Source: JAAZMI01 sp050948785 | GTDB taxonomy: Bacteria; Bacillota; Dethiobacteria; DTU022; UBA8154 | Reading direction: 5' to 3' | DNA: 64,000 nucleotides | Assembly: GCA_050948785.1 (NCBI GenBank) | Contig: JBMNEM010000006.1 | Span: 62,001 to 126,000, forward strand | Notes under the pieces: generated by a model | Database searches by the model: none | What the model saw: only the letters and a program-made list of their open reading frames with translations | What the model was told of the DNA's origin: nothing | Shown: piece after piece, positions 17,463-25,648 of the stretch | How the letters are laid out: every line of letters begins with the position of its first letter | How positions within the stretch are numbered: the first letter of the stretch is position 1 | Translations under genes and position numbers: made by a program

Positions 17463-18113
17463 TTAAAGTGTAATACATTTGGCGGCAGAACTTATGTTCT
17501 CCACAGTATCGTACATGTTGGTCACATTACCTACTTTCAATTTATCCTTCAGCTGATAATAGTCCAGGCAGGTGCCGCAGGAGAAAATTTCAACACCCTT
17601 TTCCACCAGCTGGTTCAACTCATCCAGGACAGGGCTTCCTTCCGTGGTCAGAAAAACACCGCTGTTAAAAAACAGCATTTTGGAAGGCAAATAACCAAGT
17701 TCCTGGAGGGAATACATAAAACTGCGCATCAATATTTTCCCCAGTTCCTCGCTGCCCTGGCCCAGGGTTGAGGAAGTAATGAGGAAAATTGTTTGCCCTT
17801 CCGACATCCCACCTGCACAGCTGCAGAATTCTTTCACCTCCGGTTGGCTTCCCCCTTTGTAGTTATCCTTTTCCTCAGGATTTCGAATGACAACATAGAT
17901 GCCGTCCTCCCTGTTTTCTGCAGTTACCCGGCACCCTGCTGTTCCGGCGAAGCGGGTAACATTCTCCCTCGCCGCTTCATTATCAACGATGACTGTAAGG
18001 GTAAATTCCTCATGTTCTCCTTGAAAGAGTACGTCCAGGGCTTTTTTAGTGTTAAGCACCGGCTGGGGGCAGGACAACCCCCTGTTATCAATTTCTTTAT
18101 GCGTCAACTGCAT
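17463..18113 (-). CDS. yedF: Selenium metabolism protein YedF
   Basis: N-terminal SirA/TusA-like domain (residues 1-75) with the CPxP signature in RGLSCPQPVLNTKKAL, joined to a DsrE-like C-terminal domain (about 105-216) with EIFSCGTCLDYY. This two-domain arrangement is the family seen mainly in organisms that use selenium; a role in selenium or sulfur delivery is proposed but not proven. AAGGGGGAAC precedes the ATG. Monocistronic, bounded by the terminator at 17391-17412. Confidence 0.9.
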   Translation of the reverse strand: MQLTHKEIDNRGLSCPQPVLNTKKALDVLFQGEHEEFTLTVIVDNEAARENVTRFAGTAGCRVTAENREDGIYVVIRNPEEKDNYKGGSQPEVKEFCSCAGGMSEGQTIFLITSSTLGQGSEELGKILMRSFMYSLQELGYLPSKMLFFNSGVFLTTEGSPVLDELNQLVEKGVEIFSCGTCLDYYQLKDKLKVGNVTNMYDTVENISSAAKCITL

Positions 18114-18310
18114 GTTCCCCCTTTTATTTCATTTTTAATCAACAACATTATTTTATTCATCACAAACCTTGTTCGATTTTGAGCATAACAAAAGTATGAA
18201 ATATTGCCCAATAGAATATTTCTATAAAGTTAATCCGTTTAAGCGTAAACATCTATAAATAAGAACCTTCAGGCATCGTTCCTTCAACTCTTCGATTGCC
18301 TTCTTCTTGA

Positions 18311-18370
18311 ACTGTTGCAGAATTTGCAACAGTTGATTCCTCCTGCAGGCATCCTGTGTAGGCCACAGGA
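18311..18370. promoter_or_regulatory. Two perfect inverted repeats upstream of asnB
   Basis: ACTGTTGCA-N5-TGCAACAGT at 18311-18333 and TCCTGTG-N5-CACAGGA at 18352-18370, both in the 367-nt gap between divergent yedF and asnB. No poly-T follows either, so they are more likely operators or RNA hairpins than terminators. I see no gene in this gap; a 63-codon frame at 18253-18444 looks spurious. Confidence 0.5.
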
Positions 18371-18480
18371 GCACACCTCATAAGTAATTTCATCACCAAA
18401 AAGGAAAAATAATATATCGTGTGGAACCATAAAGCAAACTGCAAATAAACTACTATAGGATACTAAAGGAGAAGAAAATT

Positions 18481-20325
18481 ATGAGCGGCTTTTGTGGAAT
18501 CTTTCAGGAACACGGTCTCGTTGATGAGCAGCTCATCACCAAAATGCGGGAAAAAATGCACCACCGGGGGCCGGAGGGAGGCAAGAATTTTACATGTGCA
18601 CATCTCGGTCTGGGGTTTCGCGCTTTAAAAACTCCCAAAACTCCTGATATGCCAGGGGACAGTCAGCCTCTAAGCAATGAGGATAAAAACCTGTGGCTTG
18701 TTTGCAACGGTAAAATCTACAACTATAAATCCCTGCGCCACACCCTGATGGCCAAAGGCCATAAATTCTCCACACAAAGCGATAGTGAGGTCATTCTGCA
18801 TCTTTATGAAGAAAAAGGAACGGAATGCCTGAAACACTTGCGGGGAATGTTTGCCTTTGTCCTCTGGGATAAAAATAACCAACTTCTCTTTGGCGCCCGG
18901 GACAGATTTGGCCATAAACCTTTTTACTATCTGGAGAGTCCCGGCCACTTGGCCTTCGCCTCGGAGATCAAAGCCCTGGCAGAACTTCCCTTTTTTCCCA
19001 GGGAAGTCGAAGAAAGTGCCTTTATTGATTACCTCACTTTTCAATATGTACCTGACCCGCGCACGATGTTTCGCGGCGTTTACCGCCTGCCCCCGGCGCA
19101 CTATTTTTTAAAAACACCCGGGCGCCCGCTTGAAATAAACAGATACTGGCAGATCAATTTTACGCCGGAACACAAACCCTGGGAATATTTTCTGGAAGGA
19201 ATCAGGGAAAAATTAAAAGAAGCGGTGGCTCTGTATCTAGCCGGAGTTACCCCCCGGGGGGCCTTCCTGAGCAGCGGCGTGGATTCGGCTATTATTGCCG
19301 CCCTGGCCAGGGAAACAGGCTCTCTTTCCACTTTTTGCGTAGGTTATCACGAGGAAAATTACAGTGAACTTCAAGAGGCCCGGGAAACTGCTGCATTTTT
19401 AGAGACAGATCATCATGAATTTATCATTACTCCACAGGATTTTATCAACTTTCTTCCCCAGTTGGTCTGGCAATTTGATGAACCTGTAGCCGACCCGGCC
19501 GCCATTTCACTATTTTTTGCCGCCCGTCTGGCCCGGCAGAAGGTCACCGCCGTCCTTTCCGGAGAAGGAGCCGATGAGGTCTTTGCCGGTTATGGCATCT
19601 ACCGCGAACCATTTGCCCTGGCACCCCTGCGCCGGCTGCCCCGCCTCCTGCACAGGCCCCTCTTTCTACTGGAAAAAATCCTTCCGGCAGGATTGCCCGG
19701 GAAAAATTACCTGTCCAGGGCCCGGCGTCCGCTGGAGGAGCGTTTTCTGGGCAATGCCTTTATTTTTTCAGCAGCAGAAAAAAAGAAGATCACTGCCGTG
19801 GAAAATAATGCTTCCCCCTTCCGGGTCACTGCCCCTCTTTACCGCCAAGCAGCGCATCTGGATGAGGTAACCCGAATGCAGTACATCGATCTGCAAACCT
19901 GGCTGCCGGGAGATATTCTGGCCAAAGCTGATAAGATGACCATGGCCAATTCCCTGGAACTAAGCTCCCCTTATCTCGATCACCAATTATTTGAATTTGC
20001 CGCGACTTTACCCCTGGAGTATAAAATCCAAGGCAAAACCACAAAAAGAGCTTTACGGGAAGCATTTAAGGATTTATTGCCCGCTGCCGCCATTAACCGG
20101 CCGAAAAGAGGGTTTCCTGTTCCTACCCGGGAATGGATTAAGCGGCAGAACTTTCAGGGCCTCTTCAGAGACCTTTTAGCCGGCGGCGGGGGCAAGTGGT
20201 TTCAAAGGGATAACGTTAAAAAACTTTTCCAAAATCATTTAGAGGACCGGATTGATGCCAGTCGTAAGCTCTGGACTATTTTAATTTTTCTTCTCTGGCA
20301 CGAAACCTTTAATCTACGCTCGTAA
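18481..20325 (+). CDS. asnB: Asparagine synthetase B with altered glutaminase site
   Basis: Makes asparagine from aspartate and ATP using glutamine- or ammonia-nitrogen. The N-terminal class II amidotransferase domain (1-190) is followed by the synthetase domain with PP-loop LSSGVDSAII and SGEGADEVFAGYGIY. The start reads MSGFCGIF; aligned with MCG(I/F)xG enzymes, the Cys2 nucleophile is Ser2, and the glutamine-binding NGE is NGK (K78), while R47 and D101 positions remain. The ATG has AAAGGAG at 10 nt, and no alternative start restores Cys2. It may therefore use ammonia. The stop region overlaps the convergent aminotransferase gene by 12 nt. Confidence 0.92.
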   Translation: MSGFCGIFQEHGLVDEQLITKMREKMHHRGPEGGKNFTCAHLGLGFRALKTPKTPDMPGDSQPLSNEDKNLWLVCNGKIYNYKSLRHTLMAKGHKFSTQSDSEVILHLYEEKGTECLKHLRGMFAFVLWDKNNQLLFGARDRFGHKPFYYLESPGHLAFASEIKALAELPFFPREVEESAFIDYLTFQYVPDPRTMFRGVYRLPPAHYFLKTPGRPLEINRYWQINFTPEHKPWEYFLEGIREKLKEAVALYLAGVTPRGAFLSSGVDSAIIAALARETGSLSTFCVGYHEENYSELQEARETAAFLETDHHEFIITPQDFINFLPQLVWQFDEPVADPAAISLFFAARLARQKVTAVLSGEGADEVFAGYGIYREPFALAPLRRLPRLLHRPLFLLEKILPAGLPGKNYLSRARRPLEERFLGNAFIFSAAEKKKITAVENNASPFRVTAPLYRQAAHLDEVTRMQYIDLQTWLPGDILAKADKMTMANSLELSSPYLDHQLFEFAATLPLEYKIQGKTTKRALREAFKDLLPAAAINRPKRGFPVPTREWIKRQNFQGLFRDLLAGGGGKWFQRDNVKKLFQNHLEDRIDASRKLWTILIFLLWHETFNLRS

Positions 20326-21543
20326 ACTCCCCCTCCCTGCGGGTAAGTTTAAATCGTCCGGTTCCTGGCAAATTGCTTTACCGGTATGCCGCCGGACGAA
20401 TCTTTCCATCCTGTTTAAAGCCTCGGTAATATCCTCGATGGAGGCAGCATAAGAACAGCGGATATAGCCTTCTCCACAAGCGCCGAAAGCATCCCCGGGG
20501 ACCACGGCGACTTTTTCTTCCTGCAGTAATGCCGCGCAAAACTCCTGGGAAGTCATACCCGTCGACCGGATGGAGGGAAAAACATAAAAGGCACCCTTGG
20601 GTGTAAAACAGGGAAGCCCAATCTGATTCAACCCATTGACGATCAGGTGCCGCCGCTGATCATATTGATCAACCATCCTTTTTACTTCTGCTGCACCGTT
20701 TTTCAGGGCTTCAACAGCCGCCATCTGCCCCATCACAGAAGCGCACATAATCGTGTACTGGTGTATCTTGAGCATGGCCGCGGTAATTTCCTCCGGTGCT
20801 GCCGTATAACCAATCCGCCATCCGGTCATGGCAAATGCTTTGGAAAAGCCGTTGATCAGAATTGTCCTCTTTTTCATGCCCGGCAGGGAAGCAAAAGAAA
20901 CATGCCCCCCGTCGTAAGTCAGCTCACTGTAGATCTCATCAGTAATCACCAACAAATCATATTTTTCCACCACCCGGGCAATAGCCAGCAGTTCCTTTTC
21001 GGTCATCACTGTACCGGTAGGATTGTTTGGGTAGGAGAAAAGAAGCGCTTTGGTTTGCGGAGTAATCGCTTTTTCCAGATCTGCCGGCATCAACTTGAAT
21101 TGATCGGCCTCCCTGGTACTGATGACTTTGGCTACCCCTCCGGCCATGAGTGTACAGGGCTTGTAGGAAACAAAGCAGGGTTCGGGAATGATGACTTCAT
21201 CACCGGGCTCCAGCACGGCCCGCAGGGCAATATCGATTGCTTCGCTGGCTCCTACCGTGACGATTATCTCCCGGGTGTAATCGTACTCCAGCCGGAATTT
21301 CAGGCCTAAATAGGCACTTATTTTTTTCCGCAGCTCCTCTAAACCGCTGTTCGGGGTATAATTTGTATATCCTTTTTCCAGGGAATAAACACTGGCCTCC
21401 CGGATATGCCAGGGAGTAACAAAATCAGGCTCCCCAACACCTAAGGAGATCACCCCCTGCATACTACTGGCCAGGTCAAAAAATTTTCTGATTCCGGAAG
21501 GTGGCAACTCCTTAATGCTTTTGTTTACAAAAGACCTGCTCAT
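20314..21543 (-). CDS. PLP-dependent class I aminotransferase (PatA/YugH-like)
   Basis: A fold-type I aminotransferase with SLGVGEPDF, YPNNPTGT, DEIYSELTY and the PLP lysine in INGFSKAFAMTGWRIGY. The closest functional guess is the aspartate/branched or aromatic aminotransferase group found as the yugG-yugH pair in Bacillus. Its ATG overlaps the stop of the Lrp gene by 4 nt (ATGA), so both are one unit, downstream of a T-box leader. The substrate cannot be decided by eye, but the T-box points to amino-acid metabolism. Confidence 0.93.
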   Translation of the reverse strand: MSRSFVNKSIKELPPSGIRKFFDLASSMQGVISLGVGEPDFVTPWHIREASVYSLEKGYTNYTPNSGLEELRKKISAYLGLKFRLEYDYTREIIVTVGASEAIDIALRAVLEPGDEVIIPEPCFVSYKPCTLMAGGVAKVISTREADQFKLMPADLEKAITPQTKALLFSYPNNPTGTVMTEKELLAIARVVEKYDLLVITDEIYSELTYDGGHVSFASLPGMKKRTILINGFSKAFAMTGWRIGYTAAPEEITAAMLKIHQYTIMCASVMGQMAAVEALKNGAAEVKRMVDQYDQRRHLIVNGLNQIGLPCFTPKGAFYVFPSIRSTGMTSQEFCAALLQEEKVAVVPGDAFGACGEGYIRCSYAASIEDITEALNRMERFVRRHTGKAICQEPDDLNLPAGRGSLRA

Positions 21544-22034
21544 GGGCTGACCACCAACCTATGATCCTTTTTTTTCTCCCCGAAAACAACCCCGTCTTTT
21601 TTATATTTTTTGAGGAGAAAATGAGTAGCTGTACTCTGCACGTTTTCCAGCGTGGCCAGTTTTTCTGCCACGAAAAATGCTACTTTTTTCATGGAAGCTC
21701 CCTCAATCACAACGGAAAGATCATAACCCCCCGACATCAGGTAAACACTTTTTACCTCCGGGAAGCGGCAAATTCGTTCGGCGATCGTATCAAACCCTAC
21801 ATCCCGCTGAGGTGTTACTTGCACATCAATAATCGCCGTGACATTATTATTGTTACCTGTCTTTTCCCAATCGATTAAGGTCACATAACCCAGGATGATC
21901 TTTTCTTCCTCCAGCTCCCCGATCAGTTCCTCCACTTTTTCTTCCGTGATGTTGAACATGGTGGCCAGAGTTTTCGTCCCGATTTTATGGTTTTGCTCCA
22001 AAACCTGTAAAAGACGGGTCTTTACATCGTCCAT
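21540..22034 (-). CDS. Lrp/AsnC-family transcriptional regulator
   Basis: N-terminal helix-turn-helix (KIGTKTLATMFNITEEKVEELIGELEEEKII) and C-terminal RAM effector domain (VTAIIDVQVTPQ, VKSVYLMSGGYDLSVVIEG). I chose the ATG at 22034 with AAGGAG 12 nt upstream; the frame can be extended to a TTG at 22076. It is coupled to the aminotransferase, which it may regulate locally in response to an amino acid. Preceded by the T-box leader. Confidence 0.92.
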   Translation of the reverse strand: MDDVKTRLLQVLEQNHKIGTKTLATMFNITEEKVEELIGELEEEKIILGYVTLIDWEKTGNNNNVTAIIDVQVTPQRDVGFDTIAERICRFPEVKSVYLMSGGYDLSVVIEGASMKKVAFFVAEKLATLENVQSTATHFLLKKYKKDGVVFGEKKKDHRLVVSP

Positions 22035-22185
22035 ACTCTTTCTCAACTCCTTACTTATAAATATGCTTTCCCCCAAAAGACTGCAACATGATTTCCTGCC
22101 GGCAAGCCACTGCCCAACAAGTTGTTTGTGTTTATGATTTTTAGGTTAAAAAATTTTTGAACTTAATTAAAGCGAAAATCCAAAA

Positions 22186-22450
22186 CAAAAAACCCCTCAT
22201 CCTGCAAGGGACGAGAGGCTACCCGCGGTACCACCCTTCTTGACCCGGCTCCAGCGTTCCGGATCCGCTCTAAGGCCTGAACAGCCCCGCTTTAACGGTG
22301 GGCAACCGTGGCGATATACTCAAACAAACGAGTTCCATCGCCCGCTCAGGGACGGCTTTCATCCACAGCACCTGCTGCCTTACACCTGCCGGCAGCTCTC
22401 TGCAAGGTAACAGCGGGTTACTTCTTCCCCTCATAGCTTTCCTGGCAAAA
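22186..22450 (-). promoter_or_regulatory. T-box leader (probable Leu specifier) with terminator
   Basis: The minus strand holds the conserved T-box AAGGGTGGTACCGCGGGT (22238-22221), followed by a terminator hairpin CCTCTCGTCCC...GGATGAGGGG and TTTTTTG (22219-22186). Stem I begins near ATGAGGGGAAGAAGTAAC (about 22434-22417), contains the AGAGAG and GGTG elements, and has GAACTCG near 22335-22329. Reading GAA-CTC-G by analogy with other leaders gives CTC (Leu) as specifier at 22332-22330. TTGACA at about 22496-22491 is the likely -35. Uncharged cognate tRNA would allow read-through into the lrp-aminotransferase genes. Confidence 0.93.
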
Positions 22451-22591
22451 TTTTTATAACAGCAAAAGTCTATCACGAAAAGAACCCCACTGTCAACAGA
22501 TTTTTCACCTACGTAACAAACTAAACTTCTTTGACGTCATATATAATAGAAAGAACAAGTGATATCACACCGTTCTGAGGTGAATAACCAG

Positions 22592-23119
22592 ATGATAACC
22601 GGTGCAAGTACAAAAAATCAAGTGGAGTCATGGGCTAAAGAGCTCTGGCCCCGTATCTACCATTTTTTTTATTACCGGGTCCAAAACGAGGAGGAGGCCG
22701 AAGAGCTGACCCAGGAGACTTTTGATCGCGTTTTCCGCAGGATAAAAAAGAACAGTATTCATGAAGAGGAAAAACTCCAGGCTTATACCTTTGTTACCGC
22801 GCGCAATCTTGTCACAGATCTGTGGCGCAGGCGGGGCCGCCAGCCCGGGACCGTTTCCCTTCAGGAAATGCAGGACAAGGGTTGGGATCTTCCCCAACGG
22901 CAACAGGAGGTTGAAGAAAAAATGATCATCCGGCAGGCCTTGGGCCAGCTCAGCACAGAACACCGCAGGGTTTTAACCCTGAGGATTATCGAAGGCTGGC
23001 CGGTAGAAAATGTAGCCAGGAAAATGCAACGCAGCCCAGGAGCAGTAAGAAGCCTGCAGTTCAGGGCCGTCCGGGCTCTCAAAGAAATATTGGAAAAAGG
23101 GGGTTATTTTGATGAGTGA
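22592..23119 (+). CDS. ECF-like sigma-70 family sigma factor
   Basis: 176 residues with sigma region 2 (YHFFYYRVQNEEEAEELTQ, TFVTARNLVTDLWRRR) and region 4 (LSTEHRRVLTLRIIEGW, ARKMQRSPGAVRSLQFRA), without regions 1 or 3, i.e. an ECF-type factor. The ATG at 22592 is preferred because GAGGTG lies 9 nt upstream; the frame runs back to 22559. It overlaps the next gene by 8 nt (ATGAGTGA), typical of sigma/anti-sigma pairs, and diverges from the T-box unit. Confidence 0.92.
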   Translation: MITGASTKNQVESWAKELWPRIYHFFYYRVQNEEEAEELTQETFDRVFRRIKKNSIHEEEKLQAYTFVTARNLVTDLWRRRGRQPGTVSLQEMQDKGWDLPQRQQEVEEKMIIRQALGQLSTEHRRVLTLRIIEGWPVENVARKMQRSPGAVRSLQFRAVRALKEILEKGGYFDE

Positions 23120-24737
23120 AATCCAGCACCTTGATGAATTCATTGAAGATTTAATTCATGAAAAGAAGCCGCGGGTTTACGAACAGGACAGCACCGACCC
23201 GGAGATGGAAAAAATGTTTGAAACTATCCGGGCGGTAAAAAGGTTGAGAAAATCCAACCCTGCAGCAAAAGGGTTTTTAAAATCACGCTGGTTTAAAGGG
23301 CTGGCCACAGTAGCAGCCGTATTGCTACTGGCAGCAGGTCTGATGAACATACCCGGTCCTCAGGAAGGGAATATCGTCCATGCCGTGGTCAAAGCCTACG
23401 AAGAGCTGCAAAGCTACAGCGGAGTGGCAGAGATCCGCTCCGAACGGGACGGAGAAATTGAATTTCAGGAAACAATTGATATCCAATACAAAAAGCCTTG
23501 CCAATATTCTGCCCACCACCGTTACAACGATTATGAAAAGAGCTATATCAGTGATGGTGAAAGGTTGGTGGTGATAGAGCCGGAAATGGTCACGGTAGAA
23601 AATGTCTTCCCTGAAAAAGAGCTGTGGCGTTACCACATCGGCACTGCAGTCTGGGAACTGGAAAATGCCGCCGAAGTGCATCAGATCGGCACAAAAACTC
23701 TTTTCGGCCGGAAAGCTGCCGTCCTGGAATACCGTTACAGCGGCGACAGCGTGTCCCATCAGATGTGGATTGATCAGGCCACCAACCTGCCTCTGCGCAA
23801 GATCTTGAATCATCCCGAAGGCTCAAAACTTGTGGTCGAATTCAAGGAACTTCAAATCAACCCGGTCCTGCCGGACAATATTTTCTCCTGGACTCCACCG
23901 CAGGGAGTAAAAACTCACCAATTAAACCGCAGCGGAAACCTGGAAGAAATAAAAAAAGCCTGGCCGGAAGTCACCAAACTGTGCGCAAGTATTCCCCAGG
24001 AAATGAAACTGGAGAAGATCGGCGTTCTGGAAAAAGATCTCTACGCCTATGTGCTGCGCTTTCAAGGACCACAGGAAAACGATTTCATGGATATCTACTA
24101 TGGCACAATGCCAGGAGAGTTCTCCTTCCTACCGGAAATTGAACGCGGCAAATTAGCTGATGGCTATATAGACCTGGAACCTAAAGCCCGCAGTGTCTTT
24201 AAAAGATATATCGGAGAAAGCAACGTAGCGCGATGGGTAAGAGATGATGCCGAAGTGTTCATCGCCAGCAGCAGGGATATTCCCCAGCTTCTTTCCATCC
24301 TGGAAAACCTGGCCGGAGAAAAAGCCAAATTTGGAGCGGTCAAACAAGAAGAAGTCATGGAGCTCTACTTCATGCAGGTGACAGAAACAGCCTTCAAACT
24401 GGGCAAGGAGAAGAGAGCCTTTGACACGACGCCCGGTCCCCGCGAGTTGATGGAAGAGCTGCTGAAAGGGCCTCAAGATGAAAGCTTGAACAAAGTCATC
24501 CCTGCAGGCACAAAACTTCTAACTCTCCGCGTGGAAGGTGTTACCGCTTACGTGGATTTCTCCGGCGAAATAGCCACGGCAAACTACGGTGGAGAAATAG
24601 AAGGTGTACTGATTGATTCCATCGTCTGGACTCTTACACAGCTGGAGGAAATTGAGTTCGTGCAAATTCTTGTTGACGGTAAAGTAGTGGAATCCCTGGG
24701 CGGTCATTATCTCATAGATAAACCGCTCAGCAGATAA
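23112..24737 (+). CDS. Membrane anti-sigma-like protein with LolA-like and GerMN domains
   Basis: 541 residues. The cytosolic N-terminus (1-60) would hold the sigma factor; one transmembrane helix (63-80, GLATVAAVLLLAAGLMN) follows. Residues about 90-270 resemble the LolA/outer-membrane lipoprotein sorting fold seen in sigma-regulatory proteins of Gram-positives (YSGVAEIRSERDGEIEF, MWIDQATNLPLRK). A middle DUF-like region follows. Residues about 425-540 match GerMN: PRELMEELLKGPQ, VIPAGTKLLTLRVEG and AYVDFSGE. GerMN occurs in spore germination and sporulation proteins. The overlap with the sigma gene supports an anti-sigma role, which is inference. Confidence 0.82.
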   Translation: MSEIQHLDEFIEDLIHEKKPRVYEQDSTDPEMEKMFETIRAVKRLRKSNPAAKGFLKSRWFKGLATVAAVLLLAAGLMNIPGPQEGNIVHAVVKAYEELQSYSGVAEIRSERDGEIEFQETIDIQYKKPCQYSAHHRYNDYEKSYISDGERLVVIEPEMVTVENVFPEKELWRYHIGTAVWELENAAEVHQIGTKTLFGRKAAVLEYRYSGDSVSHQMWIDQATNLPLRKILNHPEGSKLVVEFKELQINPVLPDNIFSWTPPQGVKTHQLNRSGNLEEIKKAWPEVTKLCASIPQEMKLEKIGVLEKDLYAYVLRFQGPQENDFMDIYYGTMPGEFSFLPEIERGKLADGYIDLEPKARSVFKRYIGESNVARWVRDDAEVFIASSRDIPQLLSILENLAGEKAKFGAVKQEEVMELYFMQVTETAFKLGKEKRAFDTTPGPRELMEELLKGPQDESLNKVIPAGTKLLTLRVEGVTAYVDFSGEIATANYGGEIEGVLIDSIVWTLTQLEEIEFVQILVDGKVVESLGGHYLIDKPLSR

Positions 24738-24758
24738 CCTGATAAAACTGATGTAAAA

Positions 24759-24785
24759 GCCGCGATCTTTCGCGGCCTTTCTTTT
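24759..24785 (+). terminator. Terminator of sigma/anti-sigma operon
   Basis: GCCGCG-ATCTTT-CGCGGC followed by CTTTCTTTT, about 22 nt after the stop. Confidence 0.88.
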
Positions 24786-24793
24786 GCCCCAAA

Positions 24794-24824
24794 AATCAGG
24801 GGAAAATCAGGGGGACGGGGGTTG
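24794..24824. repeat. REP-like repeat, left flank of RAYT gene
   Basis: AATCAGGGG followed by AATCAGGGGGACGGGGGTTG; the reverse complement of the second unit (CCCCGTCCCCCTGATT) recurs in the cluster at 25661-25728, so the RAYT gene is bracketed by inverted copies. Confidence 0.8.
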
Positions 24825-24878
24825 TGATTTCGGAATCAAAAATCGAGTCCGAAAGATGGGGATTTTGATTTATGCGAC

Positions 24879-25616
24879 TTAAATCGTTCTGACTGAATTA
24901 TAGCTTATTCCTGTAACCCTAGAAATTTGCCTTATAGAAACTCGCCCATCATTTTTAATTTGCTTGATAATTTTTTCCCTTTGGGCTTTTTCAAAGTTTT
25001 TAATCTCATTTACATTCTTTACCTTAGCAATCCCCTTGATTATTTGCCTTGCTTCATTATCTTCAATTCTTATTGTCACTTTATATTCCAAGCAACTATC
25101 TTGATTTTCCGCATTATTATACTCTACAAACTGTTCTTTTGACATTATCTCTAGCGCAAAATCAACATCAACTATTTTTTTCGTGTTTAGATATTCGTCA
25201 AAACTGCTCCACTTATAATCTGAGATAGATTTAACTAAACCAGCTTTTACTGGATTTTGATGTATATACCTTAAGACAGTTAAGAAATATTTATCATCTT
25301 CAACAACTTCACTTTTAAACCGATCTTGGTATAAATGTCCACACCTTTTGTATTTCCGGTTATACCAATAAACATAGCTTGCACATATTTTTCGCATTGT
25401 GACAGCTAAATTTGTGTCCTTAATTAAAATATGTACATGATTATTCATCAAACAGTAACCATATATTTTTATGTCCCCTTTTTCAGTGTATCGGGCAACT
25501 GTTTGTAAAAATTTTTCCCTGTCTTCATCATCTTGAAAAATATTTTGCCGGTTGATTCCTCGTATCATTATATGATAAATTCCAGTTCGACTCCTTTTTC
25601 TCGCTACTCTGGGCAT
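24879..25616 (-). CDS. RAYT-type (IS200-like, Y1) transposase
   Basis: A REP-associated tyrosine transposase: GIYHIMIRGINRQNIF, the HUH metal motif in YCLMNNHVHILI, then YVYWYNRKYKRCGHLYQDRFKSE-like and the catalytic-tyrosine region VLRYIHQNPVKAGLV, plus a C-terminal helix-turn-helix (SIRQISRVTGISYNSV). About 245 residues, complete. The ATG at 25616 has GAGGTG 6 nt upstream. It is flanked by GC-rich REP-like repeats (24794-24824 and 25661-25728). RAYTs are thought to move such repeats as single-stranded DNA. Confidence 0.92.
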   Translation of the reverse strand: MPRVARKRSRTGIYHIMIRGINRQNIFQDDEDREKFLQTVARYTEKGDIKIYGYCLMNNHVHILIKDTNLAVTMRKICASYVYWYNRKYKRCGHLYQDRFKSEVVEDDKYFLTVLRYIHQNPVKAGLVKSISDYKWSSFDEYLNTKKIVDVDFALEIMSKEQFVEYNNAENQDSCLEYKVTIRIEDNEARQIIKGIAKVKNVNEIKNFEKAQREKIIKQIKNDGRVSIRQISRVTGISYNSVRTI

Positions 25617-25648
25617 CTTCTTCACCTCTTTGGAAGGCTACTACAATT

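Noticed and set aside
18253..18444. 63-codon minus-strand frame
   Set aside because: No ribosome site or motif, low-complexity composition, and it spans the two inverted repeats upstream of asnB.
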